A DNA stretch of 64,000 bases, from contig WMKK01000010.1 in assembly GCA_012295225.1 (NCBI GenBank), positions 496,001 to 560,000 of the forward strand, written 5' to 3'. This document shows positions 17,329 through 28,400 of this stretch, piece after piece (positions within the stretch are counted from its first letter, which is position 1; each line of letters starts with the position of its first letter). The position numbers and the translations under genes are program-made. Origin of the DNA: Ostreococcus mediterraneus. Its lineage: Eukaryota; Chlorophyta; Mamiellophyceae; Mamiellales; Bathycoccaceae. The notes below the pieces were generated by a model, which searched no databases, was not told the DNA's origin, and saw only the letters and a list, made by a program, of their open reading frames with translations.

Positions 17329-19374
17329 ATGTCCTGCACGCGAGCGCTCCTACACACGCCTCAACGCGCAACACCGCGTGCACTCGACGTACACCGCCGC
17401 ATCTCTTTCGTTCGAACGCGTGTACGCGTGCGGGCGACGCCGACGCCGACGCCGCCAGACGCCGACGCGTGCGCGCTCGCGTCGCCTTGGCGTTTCGAAG
17501 GTACCAAGCGACTCTACGGCGCCGAACGCTTCGCCGCGCTCGAACGCGCGCACGTCTTAGTCATCGGACTCGGTGGCGTCGGATCGTGGGCGGTCGAAGC
17601 CCTGGCGCGATCGGGCATCGGGGCGCTCACGCTCGCGGACCTCGACGACGTGTGCGAAACAAACGTCAATAGACAAGTCGCGGCGCTCACGAGCACGGTT
17701 GGGATGTCCAAAGCGCACGTGCTCGCGAAGCGCGTGCGAGATATAAACCCTGACTGTGACGTGCGCATCGTGGAAGATTTCGTGCAAGGATGGAACGTGG
17801 AAGCCATCGTTGAGCGAGGCGAGGGCGCGCGGCGGGCGGCGGCGGACGACGCGGACGAGGACGAGGATGTCTCTGGAGCGTGGCGTCGACCGGATTACGT
17901 GCTCGATGCGATCGATAAAGAGCGAGATAAAGCGGCAATCGTGGCGTATTGTGTACACGCGCGCGTGCCACTGTGCGTCACGGGTGGCGCTGGAGGATTG
18001 GATAGTTTACAAGACGTGCGCGCCGATGATTTATCGTCGACGACGTTTAATCGCTTGGCGTCGATGACGCGAAAGACGCTGAGGAAAGACTACAACTTTC
18101 CAAAGGACACTGAAGGTCCGACGTTTCCTGGCGGCAAGAAGAGTGCGGCGAAGAAGGCGAGAAAGTCGTCAAAGTGGGGTGTGAAATGCGTGTACGCTCC
18201 GGAGAATCAAAACGTCTTCAAGACGGCGGGGACAAAGGGGCGAGGAGGTATAGGATGCGACGGCGTCGGTGGCAGTGCAGTGTTCGTCACTGGCGCTATT
18301 GGATTCAAAGCTGCGTCAGAAATAGCGCTTGATTTGATGCAAGAGAAGACGTCATCGTCGTCGAATTATGGACCAGCGACGACGGGATGGCGTTCGCGTG
18401 TGTGGCCGTCGACGGCAACCGTCGCCGTCGATGGTTCGAGCAATACCGTGGAGGGCATCCCGCACGACATTGTATCGTCAACAAATGTCACGGAAACGGA
18501 CGAACTAATCGACTCGAACGAAACTGCAAAGGGGCTTGAGCCGTCAAAACGAGACGCGTCACAACCGACGAGCGCTAATTTGGCCGCCGCCGCGAAATTA
18601 GACGCCGAGGAAATTTTTGACGCGCATTGCCATTGGCACTTGGATGGGGATCAAAAAGTCGTGCGAGAACTATGCGCGCGTCTTGCCGGAGCATGTATGA
18701 CAACCACGCGTCCTGGCGATTGGAACGACGCTCTGGCGATCCGGGAAGGTGATCAACCCGTCAACGTCCCCGTCGCGCTCGGCGTGCACCCGTGGTGGGC
18801 GCATTTAGAAAAAGAGTCCAAGGACGCCTGGATGACTCGCTTGCGCGACGCCGTGACGTCTGTGCCGTCGTGCGTGGTGGGTGAAATCGGACTCGACAAG
18901 GTTGCCGTGCCTCCAGACGCCGACGCGGACTATGAAAACCAACTCGATTGTTTCGCGAGGCAACTCGCGCTCGCCACCGAGTTGAAAAAACCCGTCGTCG
19001 TGCACTGCGTAAAGGCTACCGGAGACATGCAAAGAATGTTCCGCGAAGCACCTGATTTGCCACCACGTATATATATGCATAGCTTCGGTGGTTCATCCGA
19101 GTTTTTACGACAGCTGACGACGATGAAAAAGTATGGCGATCGATTTTACTTTGGCTTTTCAAGCGTGATTAATTTGCGGTCACCAAAGACGCAAGACGTC
19201 ATTCGCACGACGCCTGACGATCGTTTACTGCTCGAAAGCGATTTATGCGATCCAACGCGCGCGGAATATGAATTACGTATCATGTTAGCGTTTATTGCTG
19301 ATGTCAAAGGATGGAGCGTCAACGACGCCGCGCGCATTACGCGCGAAAACGCCAATCGCTTTTACGGCGAATAG
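17329..19374 (+). CDS. Fusion protein: TcdA-like tRNA t6A dehydratase + TatD-like metal hydrolase
   Basis: A 681-aa two-domain protein. Residues about 53-340 are a ThiF/E1-like domain of the TcdA (CsdL/YgdL) type, which cyclises N6-threonylcarbamoyl-adenosine at tRNA position 37. Seen are RLYGAERF, VLVIGLGGVGSWAVEALAR (nucleotide binding), the R in TNVNRQ, and VTGGAGGLDS. Residues about 427-681 are a TatD-family metal-dependent hydrolase: DAHCHWH (H433, H435), GEIGLD (E519), VVVHC (H559), YMHSFGG (H584) and LLLESDLCD. The linker (340-425) is Ser/Thr-rich. The N-terminus looks like an organelle transit peptide. The frame is open upstream into RNase J, but the first ATG outside it is 17329. No stop or splice site separates the domains. 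Confidence 0.88.
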   Translation: MSCTRALLHTPQRATPRALDVHRRISFVRTRVRVRATPTPTPPDADACALASPWRFEGTKRLYGAERFAALERAHVLVIGLGGVGSWAVEALARSGIGALTLADLDDVCETNVNRQVAALTSTVGMSKAHVLAKRVRDINPDCDVRIVEDFVQGWNVEAIVERGEGARRAAADDADEDEDVSGAWRRPDYVLDAIDKERDKAAIVAYCVHARVPLCVTGGAGGLDSLQDVRADDLSSTTFNRLASMTRKTLRKDYNFPKDTEGPTFPGGKKSAAKKARKSSKWGVKCVYAPENQNVFKTAGTKGRGGIGCDGVGGSAVFVTGAIGFKAASEIALDLMQEKTSSSSNYGPATTGWRSRVWPSTATVAVDGSSNTVEGIPHDIVSSTNVTETDELIDSNETAKGLEPSKRDASQPTSANLAAAAKLDAEEIFDAHCHWHLDGDQKVVRELCARLAGACMTTTRPGDWNDALAIREGDQPVNVPVALGVHPWWAHLEKESKDAWMTRLRDAVTSVPSCVVGEIGLDKVAVPPDADADYENQLDCFARQLALATELKKPVVVHCVKATGDMQRMFREAPDLPPRIYMHSFGGSSEFLRQLTTMKKYGDRFYFGFSSVINLRSPKTQDVIRTTPDDRLLLESDLCDPTRAEYELRIMLAFIADVKGWSVNDAARITRENANRFYGE

Positions 19375-19490
19375 AATTTCTGCGAGAACGCCTCGCGTCG
19401 TCTGTGTAACATCATCGTCATCATTCAATGTGATTATAATGTGTGTGCTAATTCTTGTGCTAATACCACCGCGCGAGAGGCTCTATTCGT

Positions 19491-21998
19491 CTAGAAATAG
19501 ATGGCGCTGACGTCGCCGGTGGCAAACCCAGATCCGCACCCAGGGCATTTGCGTTGACGCGCCTCAACCGTCTTATCAATGCACGTCTTGCAAAACATGT
19601 GATAGCATCGCGTGATTATCACAGATTTCGGGCGCTCCATGCACACCGAACAATTCATCATCGTTTTATACGCCGCAACTTCCTCGTGCAAATCTTTAGT
19701 GCCACCCTCTTTCATTAAACGGTCGCACTTCTTCTTCAAGCCAGCGACTTGCGATTCGGCTTTTGTTTTCGCTTGCTTGGCGGCTTCGAGTTCGCCGAGT
19801 TCCTTCTTGCTTCGCTTGAGCAAGTCCGCAACCTTCTGTTCGGACGCTTGCAACTGCTCTCGCACGTCTACAATTTGTTTCTCCATCGCACGAAGCTGGG
19901 TCTTCGAACGTTCGACTTGTTCATCCGTTCCAGAGGTTTCCTCGCGCATCTTTGCCAACACTGTCGTGGCTTCGGCGAGCTGGCCTTCAAGCTCCGTCGT
20001 GCGCGCGTGAGCGTTGTCGAGATCGCGCTTATAGTACGCCGCGGTCTCAGACACTCGAGCGCATTCATCTTCGAACTTCCTCGCGTGTGCTTGCGCGGCG
20101 ATGCGTTCGCCCACCGCCTTGTTTTGACCCTCTTCGCTCGTGGCGATGCGCTTCAACAAACGCGTGCTCTGCTCCTGCGCCTCGGCGTATGCCCCAGAAA
20201 TCGCCTCACATTCTTCAACGTACATCATCACCTCGCCTTGTTTTTCTTCTAACGCGCTCTGTGCCGACGTGGCGGTCGCTTCGGCGCCAGCGAGTTGTTC
20301 CTTCAACAGAGCAATTTGTTTTTCGAGATCCGCTTGCTTGGCGGATGATTTCTTCGCGACTTTGCCTTCGAGGTCGGCGACGGATGCCTCGAGTGACTTC
20401 ACCTTTGCATCCGCAGCGTCGCGTTGAATCTTAGCCTCTTCGAAAGACTTATAAGACGCCATAAGACGGGTGTTTTCATCCTTGAGCACTTTGTTTTCTT
20501 GCATGATGATGTCAAGCTGCTTGAGCTTTTCGTCGGTGGAGACGTTCATATCCGCCTTCTCCGTGAGCGCGCGCACCTTAAATTCCAAGTCATCTCGCGA
20601 CTTGACGACGTGGGACAAACGTGAGTCGAGCTCATTCGCGCGTGCTTCCGCAGAACGTAATCGCGTGATTGCGGCTTCGCCGCGCTCCGCCGCTTGACGG
20701 TCGCGAATACTATCTTGATGCGCGCGGTCGAGCGCTCGTCGCGCGTCGCGTAATTCGTTCGCGAGACGTTCATTTTCATCACGCAAACTTTGAGTGCGAT
20801 TGCTCAACGCCACATACGCCGACGACTTTTGCACGCTTGCCTCGAAGTTTTGCGCGTCACCGAGTGTGCGCACTTGCAACGCCAAGTCTGTCTTTTCCTT
20901 GTTCAATTCGGCGATTGTTTTTTCATTGTGCTTCAATTTGCCTTCGAGTTCGGCAATCGTGCCTGCGTATTTAGCCACTTCCGCAGCTGACATTGCCGCC
21001 GCCACCGCGGGTTGACCGCCAACGGGTGTGTCTGGGCGACTCACACCACCAGCGTTCGATTTACCCTCCGCCGCCGCTGCGGCTTTAGCTTGCGCCTCGG
21101 CGCCCGCCGCGCGAGCGTCCTCCGCAGTCGCCATTTTGGGCAAACCTTCAATGGTATCGTCACCGCCATTCGCCTTAGCAATCGCTAACCGTCGTCGAGT
21201 CGCCGCGAGTTCCACATGCATGTCATCTAGTTCTGCCGTCAAATCCTTGCACTTTTTCGAATCCCGCAAGTAGGCGTGCTGCAACGCGTCGTAATCCCGT
21301 CGCAATTTTAACCTACTCGCTTCAAGCGCATCCATCTTCTTGGACAACTCAGTATCACCTTGCCCACCCGTCTTGCTCTCAATCGCATCGAGCACGGCGG
21401 CTAACTTTCCTTTTGTATCATCCGCCTTCTCGCGCAACGCCTTCACCAACGCATCGCGCTCAGAATCTTCCAATCCATCGTCCTCGAGTTCGTCCGCGAC
21501 GCCCGCGGTCGCGCTCGCATCCTCTCCTCGCTTTCGCTTCCCCGACGCCGCATCCAGCGCGCTCGCGTCTTCACCAGCGAGAGAAATCAACCGCGCGATG
21601 AATGGATCAATGAACACACCATCTGGCGCCGTAATCTTAGTCGTCGACGTCGCGCCGGTTTTTCTCGCGAGCGCGTCGATCGCGTCTCTCGCCGAGTTCC
21701 ATTCATTCGTCACGACGCCCACGAGCGTCTCATACGTCGCCTTCGAGCGCTCGTAGCGCTCAACCTTGGCTTCAAGCTGCGCGAGTTCAGCCCTGCGCGC
21801 TTCCAACTGCGACGAACAAGGCGCATCAACGCGCGCGCGTGTCAGTCATCACGAATCAAAAATCAATCCATCGCATTCGCGCATCACCGTCGCCCCGCCG
21901 GCGCGTCGCATCACCATCCACGCGCGCGACGCCTCACGAACACGCACCTGCCCACCGAGCTGTTGGTTTTTAAATTTCAACACCGCGGTGTCGTCCAT
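19491..21998 (-). CDS. BRE1: BRE1/HUB-type E3 ubiquitin ligase for histone H2B (one intron)
   Basis: Exon 1 is 21948-21998 (17 codons) and exon 2 is 19491-21806, giving 788 aa. The 141-nt intron has donor GTGCGT, branch ACTGAC and acceptor CGCAG. Joining gives MDDTAVLKFKNQQLGGQ then LEARRAELAQL, which matches the conserved N-terminus of HUB1/BRE1. The body is coiled coil, and the C-terminus is a C3HC4 RING finger (CSVCMERPKSVIITRCYHMF, then CKTC and CPGCG) ending AIYF. BRE1 monoubiquitinates histone H2B with RAD6 during transcription. The long exon alone has no ATG before its conserved start, which is why the short first exon is needed. It diverges from TRM1 with 47 bp between ATGs. Confidence 0.92.
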
Positions 21999-22045
21999 CG
22001 GCGACGATCCGTAATCCACTGCACTGCGTCTGTGACTGACGCCAC
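21999..22045. promoter_or_regulatory. 47-bp gap between divergent BRE1 and TRM1 ATGs
   Basis: The gap holds GTGACTGACGCC at about 22033-22043, a variant of the TGACGCA motif in other short divergent promoters of this window. ACTGAC is also the intron branch sequence used here, so a 5'-leader intron of TRM1 cannot be excluded. If TRM1 starts at 22319 instead, the gap is about 320 bp. Confidence 0.4.
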
Positions 22046-24016
22046 ATGCGCGCGTGTCGCGAAAGACTTTCCCGTCCGACTCTCTCGCTCGCGTTCGCCC
22101 CGCGCGCGACGCACACGCGTGAGGCGTATTTCACTCCATCGTTCGTCGCGCGCGCGAGCCCCGCGCACGATCGCAGCGCGCGCACCGGCGGGGCATTCGA
22201 TCGCCCCGGGTGCGGTGGCGGCGCCGCAACCGCGCGCACGTTCGCGTCGACGTACGCCCCGTGCGCGCGTGAACTCGGCGCGGACGACGCGCGAGGCGGC
22301 GACCGCACCGCGGTGGATATGTCGCGCGACCCGCCGCCGCCGGAAGGGTTCGACGTCGTGCGCGAGGGCGCCGCGCGCGCGTTGCAACGCGCGAATGATG
22401 TGTTTTACAACAAGCCGCAAGTCGTAAACCGGGACTTGTCGTTGGCGATGATTCGCGAATACCAGCGCGTGCGCGCGGAGGAGCATGCGAATGGTACGGC
22501 AAAGCGGAATAGGCGCGCGAGAGGGGCGGCGTGCATGACGGCGAAGGATGATGTGTTGGTCGGCGCGCTGACGAGCGAAGCAGAACGCGAGGCGTTGTTT
22601 CGGACGGCGGAGGAACACGGAGCGATAAAGGATGCGGAGGCCGCGGCGGNGGCGACGACGACTGATGGCGATGATGCGACAGTTGAGGTGGCGAAGGAGC
22701 CGCTCCGTGGGTTGACGATTTTGGAAGGCATGTCCGCCACTGGGTTGCGCGCGTTGAGGTACGCGCAGGAATTGGACGACGTCGGGTGCGTCGTGGCGAA
22801 TGATTTGGATCCTAAAGCCGCCGAGGCGATCGAGAGGAATAAAGCGTATAACATGGCGTGTTCGCCTCACTTGGAAGAGAAAATTTCAAAGGTGATTCCG
22901 CATAATCAAGATGTGCGGATGGTGTGCATGACGCACGAGAAGATGTTTGACGTCGTGGATTTGGACCCGTACGGTTCGCCTTCGACGCTTCTCGATGGCG
23001 CCGTGCAGACCGTCAAGGAGGGCGGTTTGCTTCTCGTGACCGCCACAGATATGGCAGTGTTGTGCGGAAACAATGGCGAGGTGGCGTGGGCCAAGTATGG
23101 CTCGTATCCGTTGCGTGCTAAGTATTGCCACGAAATGGCTGTTCGCACGCTGCTCGGCGCCATCGCAAACGCCGCGATCAAACACAAACGTCACATCGTG
23201 CCTGTGTTGTCGTTATCCATTGATTTCTACATTCGCGTGTTCGTCCGAGTGTACACCAGCCCGTTGCAAATGAAAAACACGCCGACAAAGTTGTCGTATG
23301 TGTTTCAATGCGTCGGGTGCGACTCGCATGAACTCCAACCCGTCGGCCGAATGGTGACCAAGGGCAACGTCACCAAGTATCAACCAGGCGCTGGTCCGGT
23401 AGTTCCGCAGCGATGCAACGATTGCGGATGGCATTACAACATGGGTGGGCCGATTTGGAGCGACCCGATTCACGATAAGCAGTGGGTGAAGAACGTATTA
23501 GCCGAAGTCGAAAAGAACAAGGAGGCGTACCCCGGGTACAATAAGATTCACGCCTTGCTCACGCTCGCGAACGAAGAGCTTTTAGACGTACCTTTGCACT
23601 ATGACGTGCATTCCATGGGCGGCACGCTGAAAGTAACGCCACCAAATGCGTGGTTGTTTAAGTCTGCAATCATCAACGCAGGATACCGCGTCAGTAGCGC
23701 GCACTCCAATCCGCTCGGCGTGAAAACCGACGCGCCCGCCGAGGCGTTGTGGGACATTCTTCGATGCTGGGCAAAGGATCACCCACCCAAGACGCAGCCG
23801 CAGCCAACGCCGGGCGAGGCTATTTTGGCAAAAGAACCCAAGCTCATTGCGAATTGGACCCGTGTGCCGAACGCGCAGTCCAAGTCGCAACGCGAAGGAA
23901 CGCCGCGGTTTCCCGTAAATCCAGAGGAGAATTGGGGACCGAAGCGACGCGCGGGCGCGGCGAAAGGGAAAAACGAACGAGTGTCCAAGAAGGCGCGCGA
24001 CGAAGAATACGAGTAA
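22046..24016 (+). CDS. TRM1: tRNA (guanine26-N2)-dimethyltransferase Trm1
   Basis: A 656-aa Trm1-family enzyme that makes m2,2G26 in tRNAs. Motifs: VVNRDLSLAMIREYQ, the SAM-binding ILEGMSATGLRALRYA, VVANDLDPKA, the catalytic DVVDLDPYGSP, and a zinc-ribbon-like part (FQCVGCDS with QRCNDCGWHY). A basic tail (GPKRRAGAAKGKNERVSKK) could be a nuclear localisation signal. The first 90 residues are Arg/Ala-rich and could be an organelle presequence. A second in-frame ATG at 22319 (MSRDPPPPEGF) lies just before the conserved domain. Yeast Trm1 is known to use two starts for mitochondrial and nuclear forms, so both may be used here. The base at 22650 is n, giving one undetermined residue in an Ala-rich stretch. 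Confidence 0.93.
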   Translation: MRACRERLSRPTLSLAFAPRATHTREAYFTPSFVARASPAHDRSARTGGAFDRPGCGGGAATARTFASTYAPCARELGADDARGGDRTAVDMSRDPPPPEGFDVVREGAARALQRANDVFYNKPQVVNRDLSLAMIREYQRVRAEEHANGTAKRNRRARGAACMTAKDDVLVGALTSEAEREALFRTAEEHGAIKDAEAAAXATTTDGDDATVEVAKEPLRGLTILEGMSATGLRALRYAQELDDVGCVVANDLDPKAAEAIERNKAYNMACSPHLEEKISKVIPHNQDVRMVCMTHEKMFDVVDLDPYGSPSTLLDGAVQTVKEGGLLLVTATDMAVLCGNNGEVAWAKYGSYPLRAKYCHEMAVRTLLGAIANAAIKHKRHIVPVLSLSIDFYIRVFVRVYTSPLQMKNTPTKLSYVFQCVGCDSHELQPVGRMVTKGNVTKYQPGAGPVVPQRCNDCGWHYNMGGPIWSDPIHDKQWVKNVLAEVEKNKEAYPGYNKIHALLTLANEELLDVPLHYDVHSMGGTLKVTPPNAWLFKSAIINAGYRVSSAHSNPLGVKTDAPAEALWDILRCWAKDHPPKTQPQPTPGEAILAKEPKLIANWTRVPNAQSKSQREGTPRFPVNPEENWGPKRRAGAAKGKNERVSKKARDEEYE

Positions 24017-24039
24017 AAGAAAGTTTTGTTTGTAGTTAT

Positions 24040-24819
24040 TCACAACAGTAGTACACTATCCGAAATGTCTTGCGCGAGAAATTGTGCGATTTCATCCGGG
24101 CGCTCGATGACGAGCCGATGCGGCGAAAAGCCTTCTGGCGCGACGAACCAACGCTCGTCGTACGTTGATGATGTGTGATGCCGCCACATTCCGAGCTGAT
24201 ACGCATCATATCTACAGTCATCGTGCGTGCCGATCGCCACAATGTCGCACTCGATGCGCGCCGTGCTCAGCTCGTAGTTTTCGCTCAGCCGAAAATCGTT
24301 GACGAGCGACTCCAATATCGCGTTTCGCGTCGCCGAGGACGACAAATTCACATTCTTACCGTAGCGCGCGTTGAATGCATCCCAAAACGTATCGCCCTCA
24401 AGCACAGATAATCTCGGATTCACACCGTCCAAATCATTCAACCAGTGCGCGAGCGACGGCGCGCGTACGCCCGACGCAAACAGCTTCGCCGGCGACGCGA
24501 CAGCCGCCGTCTCGTACGCCAACCAACTCCCAACAGAATGCCCGAAATAACACACCGGCACGTCACCGCAATCCAAAGCACACAACTCATCAGCAATCTC
24601 ACGCGCCATGCCCACCAAAGTCCCACCCCACGGCGCCTTCTGCGACGACCCGAACCGTCCCGGAACATCCACACCCACCACTTTCACCCCGCGCGCGCCC
24701 AATGTCGCCGCGAACGCGCCATGAAAGCAGCTCGCCCCCGCGCCCGAGGGCGGAAAACACACCACCACCGCCTTCGTCTCGTCGTCCGCGCATCGCGGGC
24801 GCGCGTCGGTGATCCACAT
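24040..24819 (-). CDS. Type II thioesterase (GrsT-like alpha/beta hydrolase)
   Basis: A 259-aa stand-alone thioesterase of the kind that edits carrier-protein-bound acyl groups for polyketide or non-ribosomal peptide synthases, also related to fatty-acid OLAH. It has the family opening VVCFPPSGAGASCFHG, the oxyanion-side PGRFGSS, and the nucleophile elbow YFGHSVGSWLAYE (Ser95). IVAIGTHDDCR carries the likely acid residue, and EGFSPHRLV the catalytic His. No targeting signal is evident. Marine prasinophytes of this group are known for very large type I polyketide synthase genes, so a polyketide role is plausible, but no synthase lies in this window. Confidence 0.85.
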   Translation of the reverse strand: MWITDARPRCADDETKAVVVCFPPSGAGASCFHGAFAATLGARGVKVVGVDVPGRFGSSQKAPWGGTLVGMAREIADELCALDCGDVPVCYFGHSVGSWLAYETAAVASPAKLFASGVRAPSLAHWLNDLDGVNPRLSVLEGDTFWDAFNARYGKNVNLSSSATRNAILESLVNDFRLSENYELSTARIECDIVAIGTHDDCRYDAYQLGMWRHHTSSTYDERWFVAPEGFSPHRLVIERPDEIAQFLAQDISDSVLLL

Positions 24820-24949
24820 CGCCGCTGCGGCGCGATGTCACGTCTCGACTCGAGCATACCAAACGTCGCACAAAAGTTGCCAGCTGGTGCACTCGGGGCC
24901 ACACTGTGCGCCTCGCGCCGCGCCGGCGCCGCGACCGCCACGGTCGTCC

Positions 24950-25105
24950 ATGGCGTGCCCGCTGCGCAAGTACCTGACGTTGGTGAGTCTGTGCGCCGCG
25001 CTCGTCGCCGCGGTTGCCGCGTACTTTGGCGTGGGCGCCGCGCGGGAGCGCGAGAACGATGCGTTTGGAGTGGTTGGTGTCGGGACAAAGAAGAAGGCGT
25101 CGTGA
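24950..25105 (+). CDS. Possible 51-aa single-pass membrane protein
   Basis: A short frame starting at the ATG at 24950 encodes a basic start (MACPLRKYL), one strongly hydrophobic segment (about residues 10-29, LVSLCAALVAAVAAYFG) and a charged tail ending KKKAS. The layout fits a small tail- or signal-anchored protein. Its KKxxx-like end is not a standard ER-retrieval signal. It diverges from the thioesterase gene by 130 bp. I do not recognise it. In GC-rich DNA such frames can arise by chance, so support is only moderate. Confidence 0.42.
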   Translation: MACPLRKYLTLVSLCAALVAAVAAYFGVGAARERENDAFGVVGVGTKKKAS

Positions 25106-25413
25106 GGTGGCGCGCGCGGGGCGACGGTGCGTGCGCGTGTGTGGAGATTGTGCGTGTGTTCTTGCGCCCTACTACGTCGCGGTGTCGTTGCGAGAGCATG
25201 GTGGTGCGGCGTGGCTGGAGGTTTCGGGAGGTGATTACCCGTAGCGTAGCGTCGTCGAAGTCGCGGGAGGGCGTAGAGTAGTCTGTGTCGCGTGTAGAAC
25301 GGCGTGTAATAGTTTATTAATTATGCTTGTGTAGATAATAAATGAGGTGGCTTTGTGTTTTCTGATTGACTAAGACGCACGCGGGTGCGATTGGGAAGGA
25401 CACGACAACCGTA
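25106..25413. other. 308-bp intergenic region, 3' side of AK-HSDH
   Basis: No gene is seen. The right half is relatively AT-rich (about 25309-25372, with TTATTAATTATG and AATAAATGAGG) and probably holds the polyadenylation region of the AK-HSDH gene, which ends at 25414 on the minus strand. Confidence 0.5.
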
Positions 25414-28400
25414 CTAAGACGGAGCGCCGAGATAGGCGCACACGCGAAGGATATCGCCAAAGACGCCACCAGCGGTGACTTCAGCGCCAGCACCCGGACC
25501 ACGGATGACGAGCGGACCCGCGGGGGTGTAATATCTCGACGTGAAGGACATGATATTGTCGCTTCCCTTGAGCTGCGCAAACGGGTGGTCTTTGGGGTAT
25601 CGGCGAAGTTCGACCGAGCCCTTCTTAGCCTTGACGTCGACGACGCCGACGAATCGCAAGACTTCGCCAGCCGCGGCGGCTTCTTCTTGCTGCTTCTTGA
25701 TATCGTCGTCAAACTTCGGAAGCTCCTTCATGAACGTTTCTACGCTGTCGGTTTCACGCAACGGCTCCGGGACGAGCGATTGGACGGGAATGTCCGAAAG
25801 TTCGAGGTCGAGACCGCATTCGCGCGCTAAAATCGTCACCTTGCGCGCGACATCCGTGCCGCTCAAGTCGTCACGAGGATCGGGCTCGGTGTACCCAGCC
25901 TCCTTGGCTTGGGCCACGATATCGCTGAAGGCCACACCCGGCTCCAAGGTGTTGAAAATGTACGAAAGCGTACCGGAGAAGATGCCTTCAATCTTCTCAA
26001 CCTTGTCGCCCGCGTCGAGCAAACTGCGAAGGGTGGAAATCACTGGCAAACCAGCCCCGACGGTGGCTTCGTAAAAGTAGTGCGTGTACGAGTTACGCTG
26101 AATCGAACGCAATTCTTTGTAGTAAGCCAAGTCTTCGCTGTTCGCCTTCTTGTTCGGGGTGACGACGTGCAAGCCCTTGGATAACCACTCCTTGTAGTAC
26201 CCGGCGACTTCGCCAGACGCCGAGCAGTCGACGATGATTTGGTTCGGCGCTTCGGAATCCAGCACGTGTTGGGTGAACGCAGCCATGTCCGCGGGGGAAC
26301 CTTCGGCGTATTCAGATTCCCAGTTGTCCAAATCAATTGTCGTGTCGCTAAGCAACATCTTACGCCCGCCCGTGATGGCAACCGTGCGCAACTCGACTTG
26401 GAATTCCTCTTGAAGGGTGGCAAGTTGCTCCTTAATTTGGCGAAGAAGAGTCTTACCGACGAGACCAGGGCCGACGAGACCGACGCTAATCGCCGTCTTA
26501 GAAAGGTAGAATCGCCCATGCACCGCCTGGAGCGCCTTGTTCACATCCTTCTTGCTCACGACGACGGTGATGTTGTACTCTGACGCGCCTTGCGCAATGG
26601 CGATGACATTCACCGCGCTTTGCGCGAGCGCCTCAAACAACATAGCAGACACACCAGGGGTGGCGCACATGTTTTGACCGACGATGGCCAAAATAGAGCA
26701 GTCTTCCATGCAGTGGATGCGCGAGATGCGACTAGCGGCGATAGCCTTTTCGAATCTCTTGTTCAACGCCGTCACGGCGAGTTGGGCTTCGTGCGCGCGA
26801 ACGGCAAAGCAAATAGAGTGCTCAGACGACGCTTGAGAAATCATCACCACGTTGCATCCAGCTTCCTTGACGCAGTTGAACACGCTGCTCGCAGTGCCGG
26901 GCACACCAACCATACCCGTACCTTCAACGTTGATCAACGCGATTTCATCGATGGTGGCGATGCCCTTGACGAGCTCGCCGCTCATGTCTCGCGTCTCAAA
27001 TCCGCCCACCTTGTTGCCTTCGCTCGCGGGCAAAGTGCACGTCATACCGATAGACGTACCCGGGGCACTGAGATTGAAGTAGTTGCGAATCGTCACCGGA
27101 ATGTTGTACTTCATCGCAGGCAACGTCGTGCGCGGGTGAAGGACGTTGGCGCCAAAGTACGAGAGCTCCCACGCTTCGTTGTACGACAACGAGCTCAAGC
27201 ACTTCGCACCCTTGACACGACGCGGATCAGCGCTATACACGCCATCGACATCGGTCCAGATAGTGATGTTACGACTTTGCGTCAACGCACCGAAAATAGT
27301 GGCTGAATAATCCGAGCCGTTGCGCTTGAGCGTCGTCGGCACGCCCTCAGGAGTGCGAGCGATAAAACCCGTCACCATGACGATGGCGCCCTCTTGCATG
27401 TTCGCCGCGTACCACTTGTCCAAGTTTTCATTACTTAAGTGATAGTTCACATCCACTCCACCATCCTCGGCTTCGGTGACGACGAGAATATCGCGCGCGT
27501 CAATCCACACCGCCTTTCCACCCTTGCAACGAATCGTCGCCGCGCACAACCGCGCCGTCCAGAGCTCGCCGTGACCGACGACAAAGTCCGCAAACGCCTC
27601 CGTCGAGCACCCGACGATACGAATCGCCTTAAACATCGACTTCAAGTCACTCAACTCTTCGTTGAATGCCGCAATGTACGCGTCGTACTCAGCCTTATCC
27701 GTCAACAACGCCTTCGCCGTCGTCACGTGCTTATCCTCGAGCTTATCGAGTTCAATCATGTACGCGTCGTCGCGCGCAGCAGCCATATTCGTCGCATTAA
27801 TCAAGCAATCCGTAACCTTCGGTTCACCCTTATTCGCCACACCCATCGCAGATACGATACCCATGGTGAGCGGCGAGTCATTCTTCATGAGCAAATCGCA
27901 CACGCCGGAAATACGTTCGGCGCTCCCGACGCACGTGCCACCAAACCTACGACGAAACCACGCGACAGACACACACGAACACACCGTCAGTCACCATACG
28001 CGCGTCGTCACCACCAGCCATCACCGTCGATCGCGCGAGAGCGAACGCGTCCAAAACGCCGGCGCCCTCGACCGCCTCAGGTTTTCACACGACGTCGCGA
28101 TCGCGCGCGCGCCACGCGCCACCCCGCGCTCTATTCGCCGCACCACCGCGCGCGAACGCGCACACGCACGCCCACGGCACGTGCACACGCCCCACGCGCG
28201 CGCCTCCACCGCGCGTCGACGCGCTAAACCACGCGATGTCGTTCGCAAACGTACTTGTGCACATCCCAATCCCCACCGCGCGGGATCACCGCCACGACGC
28301 GTCGCACCGCGCTCGAACGCGCGCTGCGTCGCGCACAGGCGCGCGATGACGATAATTCCCGTCGATTCGATCCCACGCGCGCGCGCGCGGCGAACATCGG

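Noticed and set aside
21977-22870. 297-aa minus-strand frame
   Set aside because: Antisense to TRM1 and overlapping BRE1 exon 1; Arg-rich shadow crossing the n at 22650.
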